Of a stretch of DNA of 64,000 nt, positions 1 to 8,689 are shown piece by piece; position 1 is the stretch's first letter; every line of letters begins with the position of its first letter. The stretch comes from Bacteroidales bacterium (GTDB taxonomy: Bacteria; Bacteroidota; Bacteroidia; Bacteroidales; UBA6680). The notes below the pieces were generated by a model that was given only the letters and a program-made list of their open reading frames with translations, ran no database searches and was not told the origin of the DNA. The position numbers were made by a program, and so were the translations under genes. The stretch is from assembly GCA_025210735.1 (NCBI GenBank), contig JAOARD010000032.1, positions 1-64,000 on the forward strand, given 5' to 3'.

Positions 1-80
1 CAGATGAGATGGTTAATGAATATTTGGAGCATCATCGAAAATCAGGAGATACCGATAATTCCAATTTTATATTGGAATGA
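1..80 (+). CDS. IS200-like transposase, C-terminal end only
   Basis: The reading frame is open from the window edge to TGA at 78-80 and encodes about 25 residues. They contain DEMVNEYLEHH and end in NSNFILE. This resembles the C-terminus of IS200/IS605-type TnpA single-strand transposases in Bacteroidota, which often ends in a DEM-x-EYLEHH helix and a short acidic tail. Two perfect hairpins with identical CTTTCAG loops follow at once, as expected for the end of such an element or for REP sequences handled by it. The catalytic HUH and Tyr residues lie outside the window. The family call rests on recall of a short motif and is moderate to low in confidence. Confidence 0.45.
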   Translation, partial: DEMVNEYLEHHRKSGDTDNSNFILE

Positions 81-82
81 GG

Positions 83-131
83 GGATGACTTTCAGTCATC
101 CGAGTTAAACCTATGGACTTTCAGTCCATAG
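83..131. repeat. pair of REP-like hairpins with CTTTCAG loops
   Basis: Two perfect inverted repeats lie 9 bp apart. GGATGA/TCATCC sits at 83-88 and 96-101, and CTATGGA/TCCATAG at 111-117 and 125-131. Both enclose the same 7-nt loop CTTTCAG. The stems differ completely while the loop is constant, which suggests recognition of a loop rather than chance. They directly follow the transposase end and resemble the CTGAAAG-loop hairpins at 28.2-29.5 kb. Confidence 0.7.
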
Positions 132-191
132 TGGTTTAGTTCAGATATTCTTGATGAGGAGTTAAGTAGAGTAAACCTTGGGTATAACAAC

Positions 192-383
192 ATGATTAAA
201 GCAAAGCAGATAATTTCGTGCGAAGTATCTTTCATAGATTATGAATGTATTGAGAACTGGTTTGAAAGCAGGAATTGTGATAGAGGGCATAGAAAATTAC
301 CACGATTAATACCGGATTTAAATATAGTTGAAGATATTATTGGAGAGGATATTCTTAAATCAGCAGAGTTTGCAGGTAACTGA
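192..383 (+). CDS. small hypothetical protein or gene remnant
   Basis: This is a 63-codon ORF starting at ATG 192. The same frame stays open upstream to 132, where it begins just after an in-frame TAG, so it could be the tail of a broken gene. The product is acidic with two Cys residues and no recognised domain. No convincing promoter or ribosome-binding region is visible, and it sits between transposon-associated hairpins. Its reality is uncertain. Confidence 0.25.
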   Translation: MIKAKQIISCEVSFIDYECIENWFESRNCDRGHRKLPRLIPDLNIVEDIIGEDILKSAEFAGN

Positions 384-413
384 TTGTTGTTAATCAGGTT
401 TTCTGTAAATGAA

Positions 414-446
414 ATGGGTTCAGATTAACCTTTAGTCTGAATCCAT
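414..446. repeat. imperfect hairpin after the small ORF
   Basis: ATGGGTTCAGA at 414-424 pairs with TCTGAATCCAT at 436-446 (one G-T wobble) around an 11-nt loop containing CTTTAG. It may be another REP-like hairpin or a terminator for the small upstream ORF. Confidence 0.45.
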
Positions 447-529
447 TCTTATATTTATATGTTAATCTGACATTACTATTTAGTGAGTTTAGTATCGTGT
501 AATTTTAAGTAAAGTGGTATATGGATATT

Positions 530-547
530 GTAACCAACTTTGGTTAC
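530..547. repeat. short perfect hairpin
   Basis: GTAACCA/TGGTTAC with the 4-nt loop ACTT lies about 40 bp past the end of the leftward ybaK-like gene. There is no T-run, so a role as terminator is doubtful. Confidence 0.35.
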
Positions 548-585
548 GTTTGTAAAAGTATGAATTACAAATGTGTGTTTACATA

Positions 586-1059
586 TCAGACACTTGACAT
601 ATCGGCTATTACTCCTCTTACTACAGATAACAAATTGCCGGGCGATAACTCTATTTGCAAACCTATTTTACCAGCACTTACAACCATTGTTTCAAGGTTA
701 TTAGCCGATGAGTGAATGTATGTAGTAAACTGTTTTTTCATACCTATAGGTGAGCACCCACCTTTTATATATCCGGTTGTTTGTAACAGGGTTTTAGATG
801 GTATCATATCTATCTTCTTTACTCCTGCAATCTTTGCTGCACTTTTAAGGTTTAGTTCACTATTTACAGGAATAACAAATACATAAAAATTCTTATTATT
901 TGCTATAGTTACAAGTGTTTTAAATACCTGACTTTCCGGTCTGTCAATCTTTTTAGCTACAGATATACCATCTGTTTTATTATCGTTAACAGGGTAGGAG
1001 AGAGTGGTATATTTTACACCAGCCTTATCTAGTATGCGCATAGCATTTGTTTTTGCCAT
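586..1059 (-). CDS. ybaK: YbaK/EbsC-type Cys-tRNA(Pro) deacylase
   Basis: The 157-residue product belongs to the YbaK/EbsC family of aminoacyl-tRNA editing proteins, which hydrolyse Cys-tRNA(Pro) mischarged by prolyl-tRNA synthetase. The family signature GYIKGGCSPIGMKKQF is at about residues 93-108, and the conserved early Lys in VFKTLV is present. The length matches the family (150-160 residues). The ATG at 1057-1059 gives a typical MAKTNAMRILDKAGV start. It is the next gene downstream of ppdK in the same direction but is separated from it by a strong terminator, so it is probably transcribed separately. Family assignment is firm; the exact tRNA substrate is inferred. Confidence 0.92.
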   Translation of the reverse strand: MAKTNAMRILDKAGVKYTTLSYPVNDNKTDGISVAKKIDRPESQVFKTLVTIANNKNFYVFVIPVNSELNLKSAAKIAGVKKIDMIPSKTLLQTTGYIKGGCSPIGMKKQFTTYIHSSANNLETMVVSAGKIGLQIELSPGNLLSVVRGVIADMSSV

Positions 1060-1080
1060 AGTTGCTGAATTAAGTTATTA

Positions 1081-1113
1081 AAAAAAGGTCACCCTTATGC
1101 AGAGTGACCTTTT
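1081..1113 (-). terminator. rho-independent terminator of ppdK
   Basis: AAAGGTCAC (1084-1092) pairs with GTGACCTTT (1104-1112). In the leftward transcript the stem is followed by a run of U. It begins 22 bp past the ppdK stop codon. Confidence 0.85.
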
Positions 1114-1134
1114 GAAATATGATAATATTATAAA

Positions 1135-3852
1135 TTATCTTAGGTTAGCCTGAGCTGCTGCAAGACGTGCAATAGGTACACGGAATGGAGAACAAGAAAC
1201 GTAATCTAATCCTGTTCTGTGGCAGAACTCAACAGATGATGGCTCACCACCGTGCTCACCACAGATACCTAATTTAAGATCTGAACGTGTAGCGCGACCT
1301 TTTTGAGCACCCATCTCTACAAGCTGTCCAACACCAGTCTGATCAAGAGCCTGGAATGGATCGTGCTTAAGGATACCTTTCTCAATATAGATAGGTAAGA
1401 ATTTACCAGCATCGTCACGTGAGTAACCGAATGTCATCTGAGTAAGGTCGTTAGTACCGAATGAGAAGAACTCAGCAACTTCAGCAACTTCATTTGCAGT
1501 AAGTGCAGCACGAGGAATCTCGATCATTGTACCTACCATGTAGTCAACCTTAGCACCTCTCTCTTCAAATACTTTAGCAGCAGTAGATCTGATGATCTCT
1601 TCCTGCATCTTAAGCTCTTTAACAGTACCAATAAGCGGAACCATAATCTCTGGCTTAGGATCAAATCCTTCAGCTTTAAGATCACAAGCAGCCTCAATAA
1701 TTGCGCGTGCCTGCATCTCAGTGATTTCTGGATATGTATTTCCAAGACGACAACCACGGTGACCTAACATAGGGTTGAACTCGTGTAGAGACTCAACTTT
1801 CTCTTTTACTATGTTTATGTCAACACCAAGTCTTTCAGCCATCTCTTTCTGAGAAGCATCGTCGTTTGGAGTAAACTCATGTAATGGTGGATCCAGTAGA
1901 CGAATAGTAACACCAAATCCGTCCATTGCTTTAAGGATACCATGGAAATCTTCTCTTTGAATAGGAAGAAGTTTAGCTAGAGCAGCTTTACGTCCCTCTT
2001 CAGTCTCAGCAAGAATCATCTCACGCATCTTCCAGATTCTGTCTCCCTCAAAGAACATGTGCTCTGTACGGCAAAGACCAATACCTTTAGCACCAAATTC
2101 GCGAGCAGTTTGTGCATCAGCAGGAGTATCTGCGTTAGTACGAACGTACATGCGAGTGTTCTTCTCAGCAAGATCCATGATCTTACCAAAGTCACCGTCA
2201 AGTGATGGAGTAATTGTAGCAACTTTACCTTCGTAAACAATACCAGTAGTACCGTTTAGTGAGATGAAATCACCCTCTTTGTACTCAACACCGTTAATAG
2301 TCATTTTAGTACCTGAAACTAAAACACCTGCAGCAGATGAGATACAACATTTACCCATACCACGAGCAACAACAGCGGCGTGTGATGTCATACCACCGCG
2401 CTCTGTAAGGATACCCTCAGCAGCGTACATTCCTTTAAGATCCTCAGGAGATGTCTCACGACGAACAAGAATGACTTTCTTACCCGCAGCAGCCCACTCT
2501 TCAGCAGCTGTAGCAGAGAAAACAATCTGTCCTGTAGCAGCACCCGGAGATGCAGGAAGACCTTTAGAAAGTTCTGTTGCAGCATCAAGAGCAGCTTTGT
2601 CAAATACAGGGTGAAGAAGCTCATCAAGTTTGTTTGCCTCAAGACGAAGAATTGCAGTTTTCTCATCAATAAGACCTTCTGCTAACATATCAACTGCCAT
2701 TTTTACCATAGCAGCACCAGTACGCTTACCACTACGAGTCTGAAGCATCCAAAGTTTACCTTGCTGTATAGTAAACTCCATATCCTGCATATCGTGGTAG
2801 TGATCTTCAAGGTTTTGCTGAATAGTGTCAAGCTCTTTGTATAGCTCTGGCATAGCCTCTTCAAGTGAAAGGAAGCTTGCTTTACGATCTTCTTCTGAAG
2901 TACCGTTACGCTCAGCCCAACGCTGCGAACCAATCTTTGTAATCTCAAGTGGAGTACGAACACCAGCAACAACATCTTCACCTTGTGCATTGATAAGGTA
3001 CTCACCATTGAATAGATCTTCACCAGTAGCAGCATCACGAGAGAAACATACTCCTGTAGCAGAAGTCTCACCCATGTTACCATATACCATTGCCTGTACG
3101 TTTACAGCTGTACCCCACTCATCAGGAATATTCTCCATTCTTCTGTAAAGAATAGCTCTTTCAGTATTCCATGAATCAAATACTGCACAGATAGCTCCCC
3201 AAAGCTGATCGTATGGATTAGTTGGGAAATCAACACCTGCGTGCTCACGAACTACAGCTTTGTAATCCTCAACAAGTTGTTTAAGATCATCAACAGTAAG
3301 TTCTGTATCTAATTTGTATCCTTTGTTTTCTTTAGCTTTATCAAGAACAACCTCAAATGGATTGTGCTCTCCCTCTTCAGCTTCAACGCCCATTACCACG
3401 TCACCATACATATGGATGAAACGACGGTATGAATCGTAAGCAAATTTCTCGTTACCTGATTTCTCTGCAATGATTTTTACAGTGTCGTCATTCATACCTA
3501 GGTTTAGAACAGTGTTCATCATACCTGGCATAGAAGCACGTGCACCTGAACGTACAGATAAAAGAAGTGGGAACTCTCCACCTTTTGCATCAAATTTAGC
3601 GTTCATTGCTATCTCAGTTGCTGCAATACCTGCCTCAACTTCTGCTTTCATAAGAGCAACAACCTCTTCTTTACCTTTAAGGTTATACTCTGTACACACA
3701 TCAGTTGTGATAGTGAATCCTGCAGGAACCGGAACCCCAATAAGGTTCATTTCGGCAAGGTTAGCACCTTTACCACCCAACAAGTTTTTCATGTCGGCTT
3801 TACCTTCTGCTTTCCCGTCACCGAAGGTATAAACGCGTTTTACTTGACTCAT
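1135..3852 (-). CDS. ppdK: pyruvate, phosphate dikinase
   Basis: The 905-residue enzyme interconverts pyruvate, ATP and phosphate with phosphoenolpyruvate, AMP and pyrophosphate in the cytosol, a reversible glycolytic/gluconeogenic step common in Bacteroidales. The N-terminal ATP-grasp region starts with LLGGKGANLAEM. The swivelling phosphohistidine domain carries GGMTSHAAVVARGMGK with the catalytic His near residue 491. The C-terminal PEP-binding TIM barrel includes the CGEHGGEPSS active-site Cys segment. Length is normal for PPDK (870-910). Codon use is stronger and more GC-rich than in neighbours, as in highly expressed genes. It is a single-gene unit with its own terminator and a -7 box about 60 bp upstream of the ATG. 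Confidence 0.98.
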   Translation of the reverse strand: MSQVKRVYTFGDGKAEGKADMKNLLGGKGANLAEMNLIGVPVPAGFTITTDVCTEYNLKGKEEVVALMKAEVEAGIAATEIAMNAKFDAKGGEFPLLLSVRSGARASMPGMMNTVLNLGMNDDTVKIIAEKSGNEKFAYDSYRRFIHMYGDVVMGVEAEEGEHNPFEVVLDKAKENKGYKLDTELTVDDLKQLVEDYKAVVREHAGVDFPTNPYDQLWGAICAVFDSWNTERAILYRRMENIPDEWGTAVNVQAMVYGNMGETSATGVCFSRDAATGEDLFNGEYLINAQGEDVVAGVRTPLEITKIGSQRWAERNGTSEEDRKASFLSLEEAMPELYKELDTIQQNLEDHYHDMQDMEFTIQQGKLWMLQTRSGKRTGAAMVKMAVDMLAEGLIDEKTAILRLEANKLDELLHPVFDKAALDAATELSKGLPASPGAATGQIVFSATAAEEWAAAGKKVILVRRETSPEDLKGMYAAEGILTERGGMTSHAAVVARGMGKCCISSAAGVLVSGTKMTINGVEYKEGDFISLNGTTGIVYEGKVATITPSLDGDFGKIMDLAEKNTRMYVRTNADTPADAQTAREFGAKGIGLCRTEHMFFEGDRIWKMREMILAETEEGRKAALAKLLPIQREDFHGILKAMDGFGVTIRLLDPPLHEFTPNDDASQKEMAERLGVDINIVKEKVESLHEFNPMLGHRGCRLGNTYPEITEMQARAIIEAACDLKAEGFDPKPEIMVPLIGTVKELKMQEEIIRSTAAKVFEERGAKVDYMVGTMIEIPRAALTANEVAEVAEFFSFGTNDLTQMTFGYSRDDAGKFLPIYIEKGILKHDPFQALDQTGVGQLVEMGAQKGRATRSDLKLGICGEHGGEPSSVEFCHRTGLDYVSCSPFRVPIARLAAAQANLR

Positions 3853-3910
3853 GATATTTATTTTATTGTTAATAAATTATTTAACTCCTAGTGTTTGTAA
3901 AAACAGCAGA

Positions 3911-3918
3911 CAAAGGTA
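3911..3918 (-). promoter_or_regulatory. Bacteroidota -7 box for ppdK
   Basis: The minus strand reads TACCTTTG, an exact TAnnTTTG match, 59 bp before the ATG. A TTTG lies 24 bp further upstream (3943-3946), slightly wider than the usual 18-21 bp, so the -33 assignment is tentative. Confidence 0.5.
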
Positions 3919-4140
3919 TAAAATAATTGCTGTTTTTAAAAGCAAAATTTGTTACCTTTTTGTTACGAATTTGTTGATGATAACCATATTACATTATTGT
4001 ATATTTTGAATGGTACCATGTACTGCATGTACGGATATTTGCAAATAATGGTAAGTGGCTTGTTTACAGTATATATTTAATGATAATTTACGCTTCTTAC
4101 AGAACTCACAACTTTCAAAAAAAATATATCCGGATAATAG

Positions 4141-5967
4141 TTATTTTGTGGTTATTATCTGCATATTACACTCTTTACAGTTAAATTGTAGCCTGAATCT
4201 CTCTTTGTTGTTGCTTATATACATAGGCTCTTTGTATACCTTATTTGGTTTTTGATACTTCGGGCATATATTGGCCATAAATTTAAGGCAGTGTTTGGTT
4301 GTCATAACCACCTTATTATCGCTGTTTTTAAGTAACTCAAAACCTCTTTCGGCAATAGCTGTGTTGTGGTTATTATAAAACTGTTCTGCCATGCTGTTTG
4401 TAACGTTACCATTAAACATCAGCATTTTTTCCGGATAGTCCGGTTTTAGTTCCGATAACTTGTAATCATCAGGTCGGTTGTTCTTTATTCTGCGTATTGT
4501 AAGCGATTCAAGTATCTCTCTGCGCAGTTGATTCATTACCGATGCTGTTACAAATGTATTTAGAGGCTCTTCTACAATTATATCAGATACGTTGTATGGA
4601 GTTCCTCCTGTTTTTGAGAACTGTGTCTCAAGTTGATTTTTTAATCTCTCTGGATTATTTACAGCGTTATACGATATCTCTTTTGAGTGCGATATCAGCG
4701 TGTTGTCTTCATCGGCAACTGTTGCTGTAATGCTGTTTTGCGATACCGATACAGCTAACTTTACATCTATTTTACGTACTGTGGTAGCGTTCTTAAGAGT
4801 TTTGTCAAACTCATGGTTAAAGTTTCGGTATATCTCCGTACCAACTCTCAACTGAGGTTGTCTGTTAGGGTATATCTTACTTTTGTTTGATCTGTTTACC
4901 TTTATACCTTCCAGCTCTCCTTTTTTATTAAAGAAGCAGAGTCCATCGCCATTAGCAAGATTTTTATCAGTATCTATTATAAAGTGATCTTTTTTTACAG
5001 TTGTAACTTTACCAATATATTCACCTTTTGATTTAGGCGTTTTAGGCGAAGCTATATGTTTTGTTCTGTTATTAGCAAAGTAATCGGTAAAACCTCTGTT
5101 AAAGCTTTTTTCCGGATCAGGTTCAAAACCAACTGCGGATACCCCTGAAGAGGCTTTTATAAATTTCGGGTGTTTAGCTATAACCAGATCCAGCTGTTTT
5201 CTGTACCAACTTGTAACATTCTTAACATAGCTGATATCCTTTAATCTACCCTCTATTTTAAACGATTTTATCCCTGCCAGAGCCAGTTCCTCAATATTTT
5301 TTGTGTTGTTCAGGTCTTTTAACGATAACAGGTGCGATTCAGGAATAACTGTTTCGTCATTACTATCGGTCATGCTGTATTTTAGTCGGCATGGTTGTCC
5401 GCACTCTCCTCTGTTGGCGCTTCGTTTACCAATGTGGTGACTCATATAGCACTGTCCGGAGTACGATACACACAATGCACCGTGTATGAAGTATTCAAGC
5501 TCTATATCTGTATTTGCAGATATCTCTTTTATATTATCTATGCTTAACTCTCTTGCCAGTACAGCTCTCTGCAAGCCTTTCTGATCAAAGAATTTTATCT
5601 TATTTATATCTGTATTGTGTGTTTGTGTGCTTGCGTGTATAGCAACAGGAGGTAGTTTCATCTCCATAATTGCCATATCCTGAATTATTATTGCATCAAC
5701 ACCAATGTTGTATAGTTCATGAATTAGTGCCTCGGCTCTCTCAATATCGCTATCGTAAAGTATTGTATTTATTGTAACAAATACCTTAGATCTGTATATA
5801 TGTGCATATTCAGTAAGTTCTTTAATATCGTCTAAACTGTTGCCTGCTGCACTGCGTGCACCAAATTCCTGCGATCCTATATATACAGCATCTGCACCAC
5901 AATCAATTGCAGCTTTTCCGCATTCCAGATTTTTTGCCGGAGCTAATAACTCTAATTCAACACTCAT
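4141..5967 (-). CDS. U32 family peptidase / RNA hydroxylation protein
   Basis: The 608-residue product is a peptidase family U32 member. Family members such as RlhA and TrhP are now linked to hydroxylation of 23S rRNA or tRNA uridine rather than proteolysis. The TIM-barrel start (ELLAPAKNLECGKAAI) and the Cys cluster in CVSYSGQCYMSHH and GECGQPCR at about residues 165-195 are intact, consistent with an Fe-S site. The long C-terminal half matches the RlhA-like architecture (about 600-650 residues) more than the shorter TrhP. Four further Cys lie in the last 45 residues. Start chosen at ATG 5967, 18 bp downstream of a -7 box. Whether it modifies rRNA or tRNA cannot be told from sequence. Confidence 0.88.
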   Translation of the reverse strand: MSVELELLAPAKNLECGKAAIDCGADAVYIGSQEFGARSAAGNSLDDIKELTEYAHIYRSKVFVTINTILYDSDIERAEALIHELYNIGVDAIIIQDMAIMEMKLPPVAIHASTQTHNTDINKIKFFDQKGLQRAVLARELSIDNIKEISANTDIELEYFIHGALCVSYSGQCYMSHHIGKRSANRGECGQPCRLKYSMTDSNDETVIPESHLLSLKDLNNTKNIEELALAGIKSFKIEGRLKDISYVKNVTSWYRKQLDLVIAKHPKFIKASSGVSAVGFEPDPEKSFNRGFTDYFANNRTKHIASPKTPKSKGEYIGKVTTVKKDHFIIDTDKNLANGDGLCFFNKKGELEGIKVNRSNKSKIYPNRQPQLRVGTEIYRNFNHEFDKTLKNATTVRKIDVKLAVSVSQNSITATVADEDNTLISHSKEISYNAVNNPERLKNQLETQFSKTGGTPYNVSDIIVEEPLNTFVTASVMNQLRREILESLTIRRIKNNRPDDYKLSELKPDYPEKMLMFNGNVTNSMAEQFYNNHNTAIAERGFELLKNSDNKVVMTTKHCLKFMANICPKYQKPNKVYKEPMYISNNKERFRLQFNCKECNMQIITTK

Positions 5968-5984
5968 TTGTTTCCAAATTTTTT

Positions 5985-5992
5985 CAAATATA
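5985..5992 (-). promoter_or_regulatory. -7 box for the U32 gene
   Basis: The minus strand reads TATATTTG, an exact TAnnTTTG match, 18 bp upstream of the ATG. No clear -33 TTTG is seen at the expected distance. Confidence 0.4.
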
Positions 5993-6154
5993 GTGAGAAA
6001 AGTATATTGTGTACAGGTTGAAGCACTATTTAAAGGTGTGATGAGTGAAATGTTGACTAGTGAACTGTAATTTGTGATAAATTGAATAGTTGTGTATGTT
6101 GTTTCTGTCGTTTTGATATGTTAACTTTATTGTTGCATATATAATGTACGTGTT

Positions 6155-6784
6155 ATGGATATTATAGAGAAACTTAAATGGCGTTATGCCGTTAAGGAGT
6201 TTAATACAAACCGGCATATTACGGTAAACCACGAGCAGACACTTCGCGAATCGATATTACTTACGCCTTCGTCGTACGGATTACAGCCATACAGAGTAGT
6301 ATGGATTAAGGATGAGGAGTTACGTAAAACTCTTGTTCCGCATTCATTTAATCAGGATAAGGTTGCTAAGTCAAACATACTTGCAGTTATATGTTCAGAG
6401 ACAAAGTTAGACGATGCCTATGTTGACAACTATATAGAGCGGATAGGAGAGGTGCGCAATATTCCTGTTGAGGAACTTAAAAGTGTTGCAGATAATATGA
6501 AACGTACCCTTAACAATATGAGTGCTCAGGCAAGACGTAATTGGGCAGGCAGACAGGCGTATATTGCTTTGGGCAATTTACTTACTGTGGCAGCAGTTAT
6601 AAATATAGACGCATGCCCAATGGAGGGATTTGTTAAAAAGGAGTATGATAAGATATTAGAGCTTGATAAATATGGTTTGAGATCGGAAGTGATTGTTACG
6701 TTAGGATTCAGATCGGCAAATGACAGATATCAATTTAATGCGAAGGTTCGTAAAAAGGAGAGTGCCTTTTTTATAGATTTATAG
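6155..6784 (+). CDS. nitroreductase family NAD(P)H oxidoreductase
   Basis: The 209-residue product is an FMN-dependent nitroreductase of the NfsB type, a cytosolic homodimer reducing nitro groups, quinones or flavins. It opens with the WRYAVKEFN segment typical of the family and has the GRQAYIALGNLL helix and the DACPMEGF motif at about residues 130-155 that shape the FMN pocket. Length fits NfsB-like proteins (200-220). It is transcribed away from the U32 gene. The physiological substrate is unknown. Confidence 0.9.
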   Translation: MDIIEKLKWRYAVKEFNTNRHITVNHEQTLRESILLTPSSYGLQPYRVVWIKDEELRKTLVPHSFNQDKVAKSNILAVICSETKLDDAYVDNYIERIGEVRNIPVEELKSVADNMKRTLNNMSAQARRNWAGRQAYIALGNLLTVAAVINIDACPMEGFVKKEYDKILELDKYGLRSEVIVTLGFRSANDRYQFNAKVRKKESAFFIDL

Positions 6785-6790
6785 TTACTT

Positions 6791-6810
6791 ACGGTTCTTC
6801 GGAGAGCCGT
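6791..6810 (+). terminator. hairpin after the nitroreductase gene
   Basis: ACGGTTCT/AGAGCCGT forms an eight-pair stem (one G-T) around TCGG, 6 bp past the stop. There is no U-tract, so it may attenuate rather than fully terminate transcription into the next gene. Confidence 0.5.
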
Positions 6811-6879
6811 GGTTTAAATAATCATACTATATTCCCGGAGATATGATTAAAGAGTTGTACAGATTAAAAATATGCAGAT

Positions 6880-7221
6880 ATGAGCGTTTCATTAAGATTC
6901 AGAAGGTGCCCGAATTGTGGAGCAGGGTTGAGTATTAAGGATATATTGTCTGTGTATCTGTTATTCCCTGTTAAGTGCCGTAGCTGCGGTAGTACCGTTA
7001 TTCCTCACAAACGTATTTATCCGTTTGCATCGTTACTGCTTTTGTTATTTCTATTTACACTGATGTTAAGGGTTGGTGTTCCTGCCATTTATGATATAGA
7101 TAGTACCCTTGTAAGGGTAATCTTGTTTTTGGGGGAGTTATCTGTCCTCACATTATTTATATCTTATCTGTTTAACTGTTTTGTTCCGCTTGTAATAAAA
7201 ACTGAAAACAAGAAGAATTAA
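6880..7221 (+). CDS. zinc-ribbon membrane protein of unknown function
   Basis: The 113-residue protein begins with a zinc-ribbon-like pair of CxxC motifs, CPNC and CRSC, at about residues 10-36, spaced by 19 residues. Two hydrophobic segments follow at about 48-68 and 80-102. A cytosolic metal-binding head followed by a two-helix membrane anchor is the likely layout. The CxxC-19-CxxC pattern resembles small uncharacterised families of Gram-positive and Gram-negative bacteria. It lies 95 bp behind the nitroreductase gene in the same direction and could be co-transcribed. No function can be assigned. Confidence 0.65.
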   Translation: MSVSLRFRRCPNCGAGLSIKDILSVYLLFPVKCRSCGSTVIPHKRIYPFASLLLLLFLFTLMLRVGVPAIYDIDSTLVRVILFLGELSVLTLFISYLFNCFVPLVIKTENKKN

Positions 7222-7300
7222 TACAATATAGATTTATTAATACTGCTTCTATTTCTGTTCATCATATTTCAGATAAGTGAATTATAGTAACTATTGATAT

Positions 7301-7329
7301 AAAAAAAGAGGACAGAAACCTGTCCTCTT
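7301..7329 (-). terminator. terminator of the thrS-infC-rpmI-rplT operon
   Basis: AAGAGGACAG (7306-7315) pairs with CTGTCCTCTT (7320-7329), and the leftward transcript ends in a run of U (7301-7307). It lies 39 bp past the rplT stop. Confidence 0.88.
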
Positions 7330-7368
7330 AGTGCACTTATTTAATTTGTTTATTGTATTCTAAGCTAA

Positions 7369-7713
7369 TTACTTTACTTTATTTACAATCTCTTTGAAAG
7401 CAGCAGGATTGTTCATAGCTAGATCCGCAAGAGTTTTACGGTTAAGCTCAATACCAGCTTTTTTCATTTTACCCATAAATTCAGAGTAAGACATACCTTC
7501 AAGACGAGCTGCAGCATTAATACGCTGAATCCAAAGCTTACGGAATTGAATTTTCTTCTTCTTTCTGTCGCGGTAAGCGTAAGTCAAACCTTTTTCAAGG
7601 CTGTTTTTTGCTACAGTTAGTACATTTTTTCTTGCACCAAACTGACCTTTCGTCTGCTTAAGTACCTTTTTTCTTCTTGCACGAGATGCAACTGTGTTTA
7701 CTGATCTTGGCAT
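7369..7713 (-). CDS. rplT: 50S ribosomal protein L20
   Basis: The 114-residue basic protein matches L20 from end to end: [19 protein letters not shown] at the start, then the [13 protein letters not shown] helix and the [14 protein letters not shown]-domain. L20 binds 23S rRNA early in large-subunit assembly and in some bacteria represses its own operon. It is the last gene of thrS-infC-rpmI-rplT, 106 bp after rpmI, and is followed by a strong terminator. Confidence 0.98.
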   Translation of the reverse strand: MPRSVNTVASRARRKKVLKQTKGQFGARKNVLTVAKNSLEKGLTYAYRDRKKKKIQFRKLWIQRINAAARLEGMSYSEFMGKMKKAGIELNRKTLADLAMNNPAAFKEIVNKVK

Positions 7714-7819
7714 TTCTTCTAAAAGTTTATGAATGAATAGCGTTCCACTCCAGTTGGAATCTTGTACTGCTATTTCACTCGGTTAAAAAATTGTGTTATA
7801 CTAAAATTGTATAACGATT

Positions 7820-8017
7820 TTACTTCATACAAAGTAACAACTTAGCGTTACTCTCATCAGCCTTATGTACTTCACCGAAGTATGTAAGGTTTCTTTTTCT
7901 CTTTGTAGATTTTTTTGTCAAGATATGGCTTTTATAAGCATGTTTTCTCTTGATTTTTCCGCTTCCAGTCAAAGTAAATCTCTTCTTTGCGCTGGAATTT
8001 GTTTTCATTTTTGGCAT
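7820..8017 (-). CDS. rpmI: 50S ribosomal protein L35
   Basis: The 65-residue basic product carries the L35 signature [20 protein letters not shown] and the RKRNL segment. Its place between infC and rplT is the conserved order of this operon. Length is normal (63-66). The 42-bp gap to infC holds no promoter. Confidence 0.97.
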   Translation of the reverse strand: MPKMKTNSSAKKRFTLTGSGKIKRKHAYKSHILTKKSTKRKRNLTYFGEVHKADESNAKLLLCMK

Positions 8018-8059
8018 TCTTCTTCTTTTTTATAGGTTCTTATAAATAAAAATAAGTGC

Positions 8060-8632
8060 TTATTTCTTTTTAATAGCCTTAGGAGCAATGAACATAGTCA
8101 TACGTTTTCCTTCAAGTTTAGGCATGCTCTCTACCTTACCTACCTCTTCAAGAAGCTGAGCAAAGCGTAATAAAAGTATCTCGCCTTTCTCTTTAAACAG
8201 AATTGTTCTTCCTTTAAAGAATACATAAGCTTTTACTTTAGCACCTTCCTCAAGGAATTTCTCAGCATGCTTTAACTTAAAGTTAAAATCATGATCATCT
8301 GTATTTGGTCCAAATCTAATTTCTTTAATAACAACTTTAGAAGCTTTAGCCTTAAGCTCTTTCTGCTTCTTCTTTTGTTGATAAAGGAACTTTTGATAAT
8401 CAACAACCCTACAAACAGGCGGGTTTGCCGATGGAGATATCTCCACCAAATCCATCTCTAAATCTTCAGCAATTTTTCTTGCTTCATCAAGATTATAGAT
8501 TCCGGGATTTTCAACGTTATCCCCTACGATACGAACTACCTGAGCTCTGATTTTATCGTTTATCTTATGTTGAGCTTGTGGCTCCGGCTGTGGGAAACGT
8601 CCTCTTGGGCGTCTTCTAATTGGTCCAGCTAT
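8060..8632 (-). CDS. infC: translation initiation factor IF-3, AUA start
   Basis: IF-3 binds the 30S subunit and rejects non-AUG initiation. The first ATG in frame (8453-8455) would drop the whole N-domain (131 residues). Upstream codons continue a normal IF-3 sequence, including [20 protein letters not shown]. An in-frame TAG lies just 5' of an AGGAGG at 8641-8646, and the codon 8 nt after that motif is ATA at 8630-8632. No ATG, GTG or TTG occurs in between. I therefore start at AUA, giving 190 residues. infC is known to use rare start codons (AUU in E. coli) for autoregulation, so this is consistent with the family, though the start itself is inferred. It follows thrS by 57 bp. Confidence 0.9.
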   Translation of the reverse strand: MAGPIRRRPRGRFPQPEPQAQHKINDKIRAQVVRIVGDNVENPGIYNLDEARKIAEDLEMDLVEISPSANPPVCRVVDYQKFLYQQKKKQKELKAKASKVVIKEIRFGPNTDDHDFNFKLKHAEKFLEEGAKVKAYVFFKGRTILFKEKGEILLLRFAQLLEEVGKVESMPKLEGKRMTMFIAPKAIKKK

Positions 8633-8640
8633 GACTTTGT

Positions 8641-8646
8641 CCTCCT
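8641..8646 (-). promoter_or_regulatory. strong Shine-Dalgarno that fixes the infC start
   Basis: The minus strand reads AGGAGG, 8 nt before an ATA codon. Such motifs are rare in this window, where starts are usually A-rich. It sets the infC start at a non-AUG codon. Confidence 0.85.
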
Positions 8647-8689
8647 AATTAAATTAAACTTATCTTTTCTAAAATTTGCAGCAAATATA

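Noticed and set aside
521..715. 64-codon plus-strand ORF opposite ybaK
   Set aside because: Mostly antisense to the conserved ybaK frame. Composition follows the real gene.
1533..3832. Several long ORFs within ppdK in other frames (up to 126 codons)
   Set aside because: They are shadows caused by the strong codon bias of ppdK. None has a recognisable product.
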